Of a stretch of DNA of 64,000 bases, positions 27,826 through 35,766 are shown in pieces. Each line of letters begins with the position of its first letter. The stretch's first letter is position 1. The notes beneath the pieces were generated by a model. That model was given only the letters and a program-made list of their open reading frames with translations, was not told the origin of the DNA and made no database searches. A program made the position numbers and the translations under genes. Source of the stretch: Variovorax paradoxus. GTDB taxonomy: Bacteria > Pseudomonadota > Gammaproteobacteria > Burkholderiales > Burkholderiaceae_C. The DNA lies in the NCBI RefSeq assembly GCF_018614955.1, contig NZ_JAGGNV010000034.1, positions 62,001 to 126,000 of the forward strand. The letters run 5' to 3'.

Positions 27826-28571
27826 AGGCGATACTGCGCTGGGCGTTGTGCCTGATCTTCGCGGCCTTCGCGCTCGAAGTCTTCTTCATCGCGCGAATCG
27901 CCGCGATGGCGGCGATCGACCCGCAGTCCACTGCCTTCCAGCGCTCCGAGGCCTGGCAGCTCGCGACCGCGGGGCGCAGCAACGGGGAACGGGATTGGAA
28001 GCAGCGCTGGGTGCCTTACTCCCAGATCTCCGACACGCTCAAGCGCGCCGTGATCGCGAGCGAGGACGACCAGTTCATCTACCACCAGGGTATCGAGTGG
28101 GAAGCCATCGAACGCGCGCGCCAGCGCAATGCCAAGGCCGAGCAGATCGCCGCCAGGCGTGCGGCCAAGATGCGCGCGCGCGGCAAGGAGCCGCGCCCGC
28201 CCCAGCTGCGCGGCGGTTCGACCATCACCCAGCAGCTCGCGAAGAACCTGCTGCTCTCCGGCGAGCGCACGCTGCTGCGCAAGGGCCAGGAGTTGGTACT
28301 GGCCACCGCCCTGGAGTTGCTGCTCGACAAGGAGCGCATCCTCGAGATCTACCTCAACAGCGTGGAATGGGGTGAAGGCGTGTTCGGCGCCGAGGCGGCC
28401 GCGCAGCACTACTTCAGGAAGCCGGCCTCGCGGCTCGGCGCCGGCGAAGCGGCGCGGCTCGCGGTGATGCTGCCCAGCCCCAAGTTCTACGAACGCCGGG
28501 CAGGTTCGGCCTACCTCACAGGCCGCGCGGCCACGATCGCGGCGCGCATGCCGTCGGCGGAACTGCCCTGA
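27822..28571 (+). CDS. mtgA: Monofunctional peptidoglycan glycosyltransferase MtgA
   Basis: A 249-residue GT51 enzyme anchored by one N-terminal helix (about 5-28). The catalytic glutamate is in ASEDDQFIYHQG (Glu81), and GGSTITQQLAKNL (131-143) is the second signature. About 25 basic residues (99-127) separate them, longer than in E. coli MtgA, and may contact lipid or the wall. The start is GTG and overlaps the aroE stop. It polymerises lipid II without transpeptidation. Confidence 0.93.
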   Translation: MKAILRWALCLIFAAFALEVFFIARIAAMAAIDPQSTAFQRSEAWQLATAGRSNGERDWKQRWVPYSQISDTLKRAVIASEDDQFIYHQGIEWEAIERARQRNAKAEQIAARRAAKMRARGKEPRPPQLRGGSTITQQLAKNLLLSGERTLLRKGQELVLATALELLLDKERILEIYLNSVEWGEGVFGAEAAAQHYFRKPASRLGAGEAARLAVMLPSPKFYERRAGSAYLTGRAATIAARMPSAELP

Positions 28572-28589
28572 ACACCTGCGCGCGGCCCG

Positions 28590-28602
28590 TATCATCGCCG
28601 CC
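28590..28602 (+). promoter_or_regulatory. TATCAT box seven bases before plsC
   Basis: TATCAT (28590-28595) ends seven bases before the ATG at 28603. Confidence 0.4.
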
Positions 28603-29379
28603 ATGCTTGCAAAGTTCACGGGATGGGCCCTGCTGGTCGTGATCCGGCTCCTCACCGGCGCCCAGGCGCGCTGGTGGGGTTGCCCGCCCAAGGCCGAGCA
28701 ACGCATCTATTTCGCCAATCACCAGAGCCATCTCGACCTGGTGATGATCTGGGCCGCGCTGCCCGAGGAACTGCGCAGCATCACGCGGCCGATCGCGGCG
28801 CGCGACTACTGGGCCACGTCGCCCTTCAAGCGCTGGATCACGACCGAGGTGTTCAACGCGATCTACGTTGAGCGTGGCGGCAGTGCGCCGGTTCCGCTGA
28901 CCGCCGCGACGCCCGCACCGCCCGCGCCCGCGGAGCGCATCGAGCCCTCGTTCGACGCTGTCGTGCAAACCGAATTGCCGCTTTCGCCGCCCGTAGCCGA
29001 AACCATGGAATCGGCAGCGCCGGTAGTACCGGTGGTGCCGGGCAGCGCCGAAGCCCTGGCGCCGCTCCAGCCCCTGATCGAGGCGCTGCAAAGCGGCGAT
29101 TCGATCATCATCTTCCCCGAAGGCACGCGCGGCCACACGGGCGAGCCGCAGAAGTTCAAGTCGGGACTCTTCACGCTGGCCCAGATGTTCCCCGAGGTGG
29201 TGCTGGTGCCGGCCTGGATCGACAACGTGCAGCGCGTGATGCCCAAGGGCGAGGTCGTGCCGGTGCCCATTCTTTGTTCGGTCACCTTCGGCGAGCCGGT
29301 CCGCCTCGAGGAAGGCGAAGAGCGCCGGCCTTTTCTGGACCGGGCGCGCGAGGCGGTCGTCGCGCTGCGCTACGTATGA
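28603..29379 (+). CDS. plsC: 1-acyl-sn-glycerol-3-phosphate acyltransferase (PlsC-like) with insert
   Basis: A 258-residue acyltransferase making phosphatidic acid from lysophosphatidic acid. NHQSHLD (39-45) is the HX4D catalytic motif and FPEGTRG (171-177) binds the glycerol phosphate. Between them lies a Pro/Ala/Val-rich segment (about 95-155) that makes this spacing some 55 residues longer than usual, probably a disordered loop. It is directly coupled (ATGA) to cdsA, the next step of phospholipid synthesis, so the pair forms a pathway unit. Confidence 0.88.
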   Translation: MLAKFTGWALLVVIRLLTGAQARWWGCPPKAEQRIYFANHQSHLDLVMIWAALPEELRSITRPIAARDYWATSPFKRWITTEVFNAIYVERGGSAPVPLTAATPAPPAPAERIEPSFDAVVQTELPLSPPVAETMESAAPVVPVVPGSAEALAPLQPLIEALQSGDSIIIFPEGTRGHTGEPQKFKSGLFTLAQMFPEVVLVPAWIDNVQRVMPKGEVVPVPILCSVTFGEPVRLEEGEERRPFLDRAREAVVALRYV

Positions 29380-30446
29380 ACGAATACCTCCGCCATCTCG
29401 CGCCGAACCACCAGGTCGCGGCCCTGTTCCTGATCGTCTTCGGCCTGCTCGTCATCGTGAGCACGGTGGCCTTCCTGCTGACCTTCAGGGAGCGACGCAA
29501 CCCGGTGCACGACGAGACCTGGCAGCGCGAGCTGCTGCACTTCCTCGCCCTGCTGCGCACCACCTGGATCATGGCGGTGATCTTCTGGATCGGCTGGGCG
29601 CTGGGCGAGACGATGGCCACCGTGCTGTTCGCGCTGATCTCATTCTTCGCGCTGCGCGAGTTCATCACGCTGTCGCCGACGCGGCGCGGCGACCACCGCA
29701 GCCTGATCCTGGCCTTCTTCGTCGTGCTGCCGATCCAGTTCTGGCTGGTCGCGACCGCGCACTTCGACCTGTTCACCGTGTTCATTCCGGTCTACGTGTT
29801 CATCGCGATTCCCGTGGTGAGCGCGCTGGCCGACGATCCCCATCACTTCCTGGAACGCAACGCCAAGCTGCAGTGGGGCATCATGGTCTGCGTCTACGGC
29901 ATGAGCCACGTGCCGGCGCTGCTCCTGCTCTCCTTCCCGGGCTACGAAGGCAAGAGCGCCTTCCTCGTGTTCTTCCTGGTGTTCGTGGTGCAGACCTGCG
30001 TGCTGACGCAGCACCTGATCTCGCGGCGCAGCACCATGCCCGCGGATGACTCAGCGCCGGCATCCGAGGAACAGCCCAGGGGCTGGCTCGGCAAGCTCGG
30101 GCACTGGCTGTTCCGGCAGGAGCCCGTCGCGCCCCACGTGAGCCAAAGCTTCAACTGGACGAGTTGGGCGATCGGAATGGCCATCGCGAGCCTGGTCGGC
30201 GCGCTGTTCTCCTTCATCACGCCCTTCAAGTTCGGCCAGGCGCTCGCGGTGTCCCTGATCGCCTGCGTCGCCGGTTCGATGGGCCATCTCGTGATGAAGG
30301 CGCTCAAGCGCGACCGCGGCATTCCCAACTGGGGCCAGCGCGGCGTCGGCGTGACTGGCGCCAACGGGCTGCTGGACCGCGTCGATGCGCTGTGCTTCGC
30401 GGCACCGGTGTTTTTCCATTCCGTCCGCTGGTACTTCAATCTATGA
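29376..30446 (+). CDS. cdsA: Phosphatidate cytidylyltransferase
   Basis: A 356-residue membrane enzyme that converts phosphatidate and CTP to CDP-diacylglycerol. At least eight hydrophobic helices are seen. The C-terminal signature reads KRDRGIPNWGQRG, then GANGLLDRVDAL, where classical CdsA has PGHGG before LDR. This variant is usual for the PlsC-linked branch. A soluble loop at about 215-255 interrupts the helices. Its ATG overlaps the plsC stop. Its TGA overlaps the ATG of a repeat-encoded mini-ORF leading to ruvC. Confidence 0.88.
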   Translation: MNEYLRHLAPNHQVAALFLIVFGLLVIVSTVAFLLTFRERRNPVHDETWQRELLHFLALLRTTWIMAVIFWIGWALGETMATVLFALISFFALREFITLSPTRRGDHRSLILAFFVVLPIQFWLVATAHFDLFTVFIPVYVFIAIPVVSALADDPHHFLERNAKLQWGIMVCVYGMSHVPALLLLSFPGYEGKSAFLVFFLVFVVQTCVLTQHLISRRSTMPADDSAPASEEQPRGWLGKLGHWLFRQEPVAPHVSQSFNWTSWAIGMAIASLVGALFSFITPFKFGQALAVSLIACVAGSMGHLVMKALKRDRGIPNWGQRGVGVTGANGLLDRVDALCFAAPVFFHSVRWYFNL

Positions 30447-30538
30447 CAGCCCTCCGGCTTGCCACTTCGTGTGCTTCGCCACCCCTCGAGGTAGTGACTC
30501 GGCCGCCCTGGGGCGGCCCGGCGGCGGCCGACTTATGA
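30443..30538 (+). repeat. Type A repeat forming a mini-ORF between cdsA and ruvC
   Basis: A 31-codon frame fills the whole gap: its ATG (30443) overlaps the cdsA TGA and its TGA overlaps the ruvC ATG. It encodes RLATSCASPP early and RPPWGGPAAAD at the end. The DNA is the reverse complement of the repeats at 31090-31174, 52177-52273 and 53891-53974. It contains a GGCCGCC/GGCGGCC dyad. The more divergent middle (ctcgaggtagtgact) replaces the C5TCG5 dyad of the other copies. Confidence 0.85.
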
Positions 30539-31083
30539 GAATCCTCGGCATCGACCCCGGCCTGCAGACCACCGGCTTCGGCGTGGTGGACATGGACGGC
30601 CACGCGCTGCGCTACGTCGCGAGCGGCACCATCAGCACCAAGCGCATGGCGCAGGGCGAGTTGCCGGCCCGGCTCAAGGTGCTGTTCGACGGCATCGGCG
30701 AGGTCGTCGAGCGCTACAAGCCCGATGCGGCGGCGGTGGAGATCGTGTTCGTCAACGTCAATCCGCAATCGACGCTGCTGCTCGGGCAGGCGCGCGGCGC
30801 CTGCCTCACGGCGCTGGTGACGAGCAACCTGTCGGTGGCCGAATACACCGCGCTGCAGATGAAGCAGGCCGTCGCGGGCCATGGCAAGGCCGCGAAGGCG
30901 CAGGTGCAGGAGATGGTCAAGCGCCTGCTGCAGCTGCCAGGCCTGCCCGGCAGCGATGCGGCCGATGCGCTCGGCATCGCGATCACGCATGCCCATGTCG
31001 GCAGCTCGATGGCCCGGCTCGGGCAGGCCGCGGTGCTCGCGCGCAGCACCAGCGGGATGTATCGGCAGGGGCGAACGCGTTAG
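30535..31083 (+). CDS. ruvC: Holliday junction resolvase RuvC
   Basis: A 182-residue endonuclease that cuts four-way junctions. The catalytic acids are Asp7 in GIDPG, the glutamate in VEIVFVNVNP and the two aspartates of GSDAADALG. Length is normal. The start ATG 30535 lacks a ribosome site of its own and overlaps the stop of the repeat-encoded mini-ORF. ruvA and ruvB are not in the window. The gene is flanked by type A repeats in opposite orientation. Confidence 0.95.
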   Translation: MRILGIDPGLQTTGFGVVDMDGHALRYVASGTISTKRMAQGELPARLKVLFDGIGEVVERYKPDAAAVEIVFVNVNPQSTLLLGQARGACLTALVTSNLSVAEYTALQMKQAVAGHGKAAKAQVQEMVKRLLQLPGLPGSDAADALGIAITHAHVGSSMARLGQAAVLARSTSGMYRQGRTR

Positions 31084-31089
31084 GCCGTC

Positions 31090-31174
31090 GTCGGCCGTCG
31101 CCGGGCCGCCCCAAGGCGGCCGAGCCTCCCCCTCGGGGGGTGGCGAAGCACACGCAGTGGCAAGCCGGGGGGCT
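31090..31174 (-). repeat. Type A repeat downstream of ruvC
   Basis: About 85 bases sharing GGGCCGCCCCAAGGCGGCC, the dyad CCCCCTCGGGGG and AAGCCGGGGGGC with the other type A copies. The orientation is inverted relative to 30443-30538. In the frame read on the minus strand it still encodes the family peptide (ACASPPPEGEARPPWGG), but without a start codon. It lies between convergent transcripts, so no coupling is expected here. The dyads lack a T-run. Confidence 0.85.
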
Positions 31175-31178
31175 GGAG

Positions 31179-31355
31179 TCAGACCACGCGCTCCGCGATC
31201 AGCACCGCAAAGAACCCGAAGGCCGCCAGCAGCGTCCACTTGAGCACGATCCAGCCGAAGTGCTTGTACTTGGCCTGGCTGGTGCCGGCATAGACGGCGA
31301 AGGAGACGCCGGCCACCAGCAGGAGCAGCAGGATGGCCCAGCGGAACAGCAGCAT
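31179..31355 (-). CDS. Small two-helix membrane protein downstream of lpxC
   Basis: A 58-residue frame, ATG 31355 to TGA 31179. Two hydrophobic stretches (about 4-24 and 35-54) are joined by a short polar turn, GTSQAKYKHFG. The codon pattern is that of a real gene: high GC at third positions and hydrophobic order on both sides. It follows lpxC by 18 bases on the same strand and is likely cotranscribed. No ribosome site stands out. I do not recognise the family; function is unknown. Confidence 0.7.
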   Translation of the reverse strand: MLLFRWAILLLLLVAGVSFAVYAGTSQAKYKHFGWIVLKWTLLAAFGFFAVLIAERVV

Positions 31356-31373
31356 CGGTTCGAGCGCTCGGGG

Positions 31374-32297
31374 CTACCAGGCGCGGGCGACTTCGGCGAA
31401 GCCGGCGGGCGCGTGGCTCTGGTCGTCGAAAGTGACGATCTCGTAGGCGTCTTCGTGCGCGAGCAGTTCGCGCAGCAGCTTGTTGTTGAGCGCATGGCCC
31501 GAACGGAAGGCGCTGTAGGCCGCGAGCAGCGGCCGGCCGATGACGTAGAGGTCGCCCATGGCGTCCAGGATCTTGTGCTTGACGAACTCGTCGTCGTAAC
31601 GCAGTCCGCCCGCATTGAGCACCTTGGTGTCGTCCATCACGATCGCATTGTCGAGCCCGCCGCCGAGCGCCAGGCCCTTGGAGCGCATGTACTCGACCTC
31701 CTTGGTGAAGCCGAAGGTGCGCGCGCGCGCGATGTCGCGGCTGTACGAGCCCGACCCCAGGTCGAACTCGACGCGCTGCCCGGTCGAATTGACCACGCGA
31801 TGATCGAAGTCGATCTCGAAGCTGAGCTTGTAGCCGTGGTACGGCGAAAGCCGCGCCCACTTGGTCTCGGCTCCCTCGCCCTCGCGCACCTCGACCGGCT
31901 TGGTGACGCGGATGAAGCGGCGCGGCGCCTTCTGCAGTTCGATGCCCGCGCTTTGCAGCAGGAACACGAAGGACGATGCCGAGCCGTCGAGGATCGGCAC
32001 CTCGTCGGCCGTGATGTCGATCAGGAGGTTGTCGATGCCGAGGCCGGCGCAGGCCGACATCAGGTGCTCGACGGTCTGGACCTTGGCGCCCTTGGACGAC
32101 ACGGTGGACGCGAGCCGCGTGTCGGTGACGGCCTCGGCCGTCATCGCGATCTCGACCGGCTCCGGCAGGTCGACGCGGCGGAACACGATGCCGGCATCGA
32201 TAGGCGCCGGCCTGAGGGTGAGTTCCACGCGCTGCCCGCTGTGCAGCCCCACGCCGACCGCGCGGGTGATGGATTTGAGGGTACGTTGTTGGAGCAC
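31374..32297 (-). CDS. lpxC: UDP-3-O-acyl-N-acetylglucosamine deacetylase
   Basis: A 307-residue zinc amidase, the committed step of lipid A synthesis. Zinc ligands are His78 (VEHL), His241 and Asp245 (KHKILD); the catalytic base is Glu77, with His268 in SGHALNN. The start is GTG 32297 (reading MLQQRTLKSI), which matches the family N-terminus. TAAAAT ends seven bases before it, in line with a leaderless message. The frame is open upstream but not LpxC-like. It closes the dcw region after ftsZ, as in many Proteobacteria. Confidence 0.95.
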   Translation of the reverse strand: MLQQRTLKSITRAVGVGLHSGQRVELTLRPAPIDAGIVFRRVDLPEPVEIAMTAEAVTDTRLASTVSSKGAKVQTVEHLMSACAGLGIDNLLIDITADEVPILDGSASSFVFLLQSAGIELQKAPRRFIRVTKPVEVREGEGAETKWARLSPYHGYKLSFEIDFDHRVVNSTGQRVEFDLGSGSYSRDIARARTFGFTKEVEYMRSKGLALGGGLDNAIVMDDTKVLNAGGLRYDDEFVKHKILDAMGDLYVIGRPLLAAYSAFRSGHALNNKLLRELLAHEDAYEIVTFDDQSHAPAGFAEVARAW

Positions 32298-32310
32298 GGC
32301 AGCGATTTTA
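32298..32310 (-). promoter_or_regulatory. TAAAAT box seven bases before lpxC
   Basis: On the minus strand TAAAAT (32310-32305) is followed by seven bases and the GTG start. It supports both the start choice and a separate lpxC transcript. Confidence 0.55.
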
Positions 32311-32373
32311 GGAGGGCGAGGCGCCCGGCGTGCCGTGCGCCTCGCTATCTCCGCAATAGCCACTGCCATTCGC

Positions 32374-33582
32374 TCAGTCGGCTTGCCGGCGAAGGAAGGC
32401 GGGAATCTCGAAATCGTCCATCCCCCCCGACGACAGCGCATCCACCTTGGCCGCGGCCATGGTGCGGTTGGTGCGCCACACGCTGGGCACCGCCATGCCG
32501 TCGTAGTTGGGCTGGCCGCTCGCATGCCCGTGGCCCGCGCCGCCGAGCGTCGGCACGTTGAACGGGATGTTGTCGGTGCCGGTGCGGATCACCTCCAGCG
32601 TCGGCGCCTGGCGGCGTGCATCCGCGCGCGACAGGCCGGTTGCGACCACGGTCACGCGCATCTCGTCGCCCAGGTTGTCGTCGTAGGCGGCGCCGTAGAT
32701 CACGTGCGCGTCCGGCGAAGCGTAGGCGCGGATGGTGTTCATCGCGAGCTTCGATTCGCTCAGCTTGAGCGAGGACTTCGACGCCGTCACCAGCACCAGC
32801 ACGCCCTTGGCGCCCGAGAGGTCGATGCCTTCGAGCAGCGGGCAGGCCACGGCCTGTTCGGCGGCGATGCGCGCGCGGTCCGGGCCAGCGGCCGCGGCCG
32901 TGCCCATCATGGCCTTGCCGGGCTCGCCCATCACGGTGCGCACGTCTTCGAAGTCGACGTTCACGCCGCCGTACTCGTTGATGATTTCCGAGATGCCGCC
33001 GACCGCGTTCTTGAGCACGTCGTTGGCATGCGCGAAAGCCTCGTCCTGCGTGACGTCCTCGCCCAGCACATCGAGCAGCTTCTCGTTCAACACCACGATC
33101 AGCGAATCGACATTCGCCTCGAGCTCGGCCAGGCCGGCATCGGCGTTGGTCATGCGGCGCCCGCCCTCCCAGTCGAAGGGCTTGGTCACCACGCCCACCG
33201 TGAGGATGCCCATTTCCTTGGCCACGCGCGCGATCACCGGCGCCGCGCCGGTGCCGGTGCCGCCGCCCATGCCGGCCGTGATGAACAGCATGTGCGCGCC
33301 GGCGATGGCTTCGCGGATGTCGTCGATCGCGGCCTCGGCGGCGTCGCGTCCCTTCTCGGGCTTGCTGCCGGCGCCCAGCCCGTTGGTGCCGAGCTGGATG
33401 GTCTTGTGCGCATTGCTGCGCGAGAGCGCCTGCGCATCGGTGTTGGCGCAGACGAACTGAACGCCCTGCACACCGCGCTCCATCATGTGGGCGACTGCAT
33501 TGCCGCCGCCGCCGCCGACGCCGATCACCTTGATCTGCGTGCCCTGGTTGAACTCTTCGATTTCGATCATTTCGATGGCCAT
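32374..33582 (-). CDS. ftsZ: Cell division GTPase FtsZ
   Basis: A 402-residue tubulin homologue that forms the division ring. The GTP signature GGGTGTG is at 106-112. The N-terminal GVGGGGGNAV (21-30) and the T7-loop region are intact. After about 320 comes a short variable linker. The C-terminal peptide DDFEIPAFLRRQAD is the conserved anchor for FtsA and ZipA. The ATG at 33582 has AAGGAG upstream. A 156-base gap from ftsA may hold an ftsZ promoter. Confidence 0.97.
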   Translation of the reverse strand: MAIEMIEIEEFNQGTQIKVIGVGGGGGNAVAHMMERGVQGVQFVCANTDAQALSRSNAHKTIQLGTNGLGAGSKPEKGRDAAEAAIDDIREAIAGAHMLFITAGMGGGTGTGAAPVIARVAKEMGILTVGVVTKPFDWEGGRRMTNADAGLAELEANVDSLIVVLNEKLLDVLGEDVTQDEAFAHANDVLKNAVGGISEIINEYGGVNVDFEDVRTVMGEPGKAMMGTAAAAGPDRARIAAEQAVACPLLEGIDLSGAKGVLVLVTASKSSLKLSESKLAMNTIRAYASPDAHVIYGAAYDDNLGDEMRVTVVATGLSRADARRQAPTLEVIRTGTDNIPFNVPTLGGAGHGHASGQPNYDGMAVPSVWRTNRTMAAAKVDALSSGGMDDFEIPAFLRRQAD

Positions 33583-33738
33583 TTCTGACTCCTTGAATAT
33601 TTGCAGTTGCCGTGTGTATGAATGAATTTTTTCTAGGGAACCGTCAAGGTTCGAGCGGTGGGCCGGTTCGTCGCCATCGCTCGTTGAAATGCCGAGGTGG
33701 ACTTCCGCGCGCAAGCCAGAGTGGTGTGGCGTTCATGA

Positions 33739-34968
33739 TCAGAAGTTCCCCACGATGAAGTCCTTGAAGCGTCCGAAGGCCGTCTTGACGGAGCCGTTCT
33801 TCTGCGCGACCTTGAAGCCGCGCAGCCGCGCATAGCGCGCTTCCTCGAGCAGGCCCATCACGGTCGCGGCGCGTGGTTGCGCCACCATGTCCGACAACGC
33901 GCTCGAGTACTTCGGGATGCCGCGCCGCACCGGCTTCAGGAAGATGTCTTCGCCGAGCTCGACCATGCCGGGCATCACGGCGCTGCCGCCGGTCAGCACC
34001 ACGCCCGAGGAGAGCACCTCTTCGTAGCCCGACTCGCGCACCACCTGCTGCACCAGCGAGAAGATCTCTTCCACCCGCGGCTCGATCACGCCGGCCAGCG
34101 CCTGCTTGCTCAGCATGCGCGGCCCGCGGTCGCCCAGGCCGGGCACCTCGACCTGCGTGTCCGGATCGGCCAACAGCTGCTTGGCGTAGCCGTTCTCGAC
34201 CTTGATGTCCTCGGCGTCCTTGGTCGGCGTGCGCAGCGCCATCGCGATGTCGCTGGTGATCAGGTCGCCGGCGATCGGGATCACCGCGGTGTGGCGGATC
34301 GCGCCGTTGGTGAAGATCGCGACGTCCGTGGTGCCGGCGCCGATGTCGACCAGCACCACACCGAGCTCGCGCTCGTCCTCGGTCAGCACCGCCTGGCTGG
34401 AAGCCAGCGGGTTCAGCATCAGCTGGTCGACCTCCAGGCCGCAGCGGCGCACGCACTTGATGATGTTCTCGGCCGCGCTCTGGGCGCCGGTCACGATGTG
34501 CACCTTGGCCTCGAGCCGCATGCCGCTCATGCCGATCGGCTCCTTCACGTCCTGGCCGTCGATCACGAACTCCTGCGGCTCCACCAGGAGCAGGCGCTGG
34601 TCGCTCGAGATGTTGATCGCGCGCGCCGTCTCCACCACGCGGGCCACGTCGGCCTGCGTGACTTCCTTGTCCTTGACCGCGACCATGCCGCTCGAGTTGA
34701 TGCCGCGGATGTGGCTGCCGGTGATGCCGGTGTAGACGCGGCTGATCTTGCAGTCGGCCATCAGCTCGGCTTCCTTGAGCGCCTGCTGGATGCTCTGCAC
34801 GGTGGCGTCGATGTTCACCACCACGCCGCGCTTGAGCCCGTTGCTGGGCGCGATGCCGAGCCCGGCCAGCTTGAGCTCGCCGTTGGGCAGCACCTCGGCC
34901 ACCACCGCCATCACCTTGGCAGTGCCGATGTCGAGTCCGACGACCAGGTCTTTGTATTCCTTGGACAT
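33739..34968 (-). CDS. ftsA: Cell division protein FtsA
   Basis: A 409-residue actin-like ATPase that tethers FtsZ to the membrane and activates septal wall synthesis. The phosphate-1 loop VGLDIGTAKV (10-19) and the phosphate-2 segment VLVDIGAGTTDVAIF are clear. The C-terminal amphipathic helix (FGRFKDFIVGNF) that binds the membrane is present. ftsQ lies 15 bases upstream. Confidence 0.96.
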   Translation of the reverse strand: MSKEYKDLVVGLDIGTAKVMAVVAEVLPNGELKLAGLGIAPSNGLKRGVVVNIDATVQSIQQALKEAELMADCKISRVYTGITGSHIRGINSSGMVAVKDKEVTQADVARVVETARAINISSDQRLLLVEPQEFVIDGQDVKEPIGMSGMRLEAKVHIVTGAQSAAENIIKCVRRCGLEVDQLMLNPLASSQAVLTEDERELGVVLVDIGAGTTDVAIFTNGAIRHTAVIPIAGDLITSDIAMALRTPTKDAEDIKVENGYAKQLLADPDTQVEVPGLGDRGPRMLSKQALAGVIEPRVEEIFSLVQQVVRESGYEEVLSSGVVLTGGSAVMPGMVELGEDIFLKPVRRGIPKYSSALSDMVAQPRAATVMGLLEEARYARLRGFKVAQKNGSVKTAFGRFKDFIVGNF

Positions 34969-34983
34969 GAAGTTCCTCAGTTC

Positions 34984-35766
34984 CTATTTCTTCTTGGGGT
35001 CGGTGACGACCGTGGTGACACCGCGCAGGCGCAGCGCATAACCCTCGTTGTGCCGCAGGTCGGCACCCTCGACCGAAGCGAGGGTGCGCCCGTACTGCCG
35101 TGCGACCGGCGCCACCGTGACCAGAAAGCGCTGCGTGCGTGCCGCCACTTCCTCGCTCTGCCCGCGGCCGAGCTCGATCGCGGCGCCGGTGTCCAGCACC
35201 GCGCGCCAGCTGCCGCGGCCGGACAGCGTGAGCGCCTCGAGCGACAGCTCGTAGGGTGCAAACAGCGGCTGCAGCACGCGGTACATGCCCAGCACCTGGC
35301 CGGCCTGCTCGGTCGGGCCGTCCAGCTGCGGCAGGCTGTCGTCGACCTCGGCCACGTTGGCCTCGAACACTTCGCCAAAGCCGTTGATGAGGCGCGATTG
35401 CGCCTCGTCGCCCCAGTGCGCCACCGGCACATGCTCGGTGAGCGTGGCGCGCAGCTTGTTCGGGAACTCGCGCCGCACCACTGCCTTGCGCACCCAGGGC
35501 ACGGCCTCGAAGGCGGCGCGCGCACGCGCCAGGTCGACCGTGAAGAAGTTGCCGGCGAGCTGCGGCGCGACGTTGGCGCGCAGCGTGACCGCGTTGTTGT
35601 GCGTGACCTCGCCGTCGACCTTGATGCCGGCCAGCGGGAAGAAGGGTTGGCGCAGCACCCACCATGCGCCCGCCGCCAGCAGCACGAGTGCGAACAACGC
35701 GTACACCAGGGTCGCGGTCACGTTCATTAGCTTGACGTCGAAGGGCACGGGGATGCTGGTGGCCAT
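34984..35766 (-). CDS. ftsQ: Cell division protein FtsQ
   Basis: A 260-residue bitopic protein. A short cytoplasmic tail is followed by one membrane helix (about 16-38), a POTRA domain beginning with PLAGIKVDGEVTHNN and the beta domain that recruits FtsB and FtsL. ATG 35766 shares a base with the ddl stop (TGATG), so translation is coupled. The extra upstream residues of the open frame are not FtsQ-like. Confidence 0.94.
   Translation of the reverse strand: MATSIPVPFDVKLMNVTATLVYALFALVLLAAGAWWVLRQPFFPLAGIKVDGEVTHNNAVTLRANVAPQLAGNFFTVDLARARAAFEAVPWVRKAVVRREFPNKLRATLTEHVPVAHWGDEAQSRLINGFGEVFEANVAEVDDSLPQLDGPTEQAGQVLGMYRVLQPLFAPYELSLEALTLSGRGSWRAVLDTGAAIELGRGQSEEVAARTQRFLVTVAPVARQYGRTLASVEGADLRHNEGYALRLRGVTTVVTDPKKK

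Noticed and set aside
31090..31174. Type A repeat as an intrinsic terminator for ruvC
   Set aside because: The C5TCG5 and GGCCGCC dyads are strong but no T-run follows in either direction.
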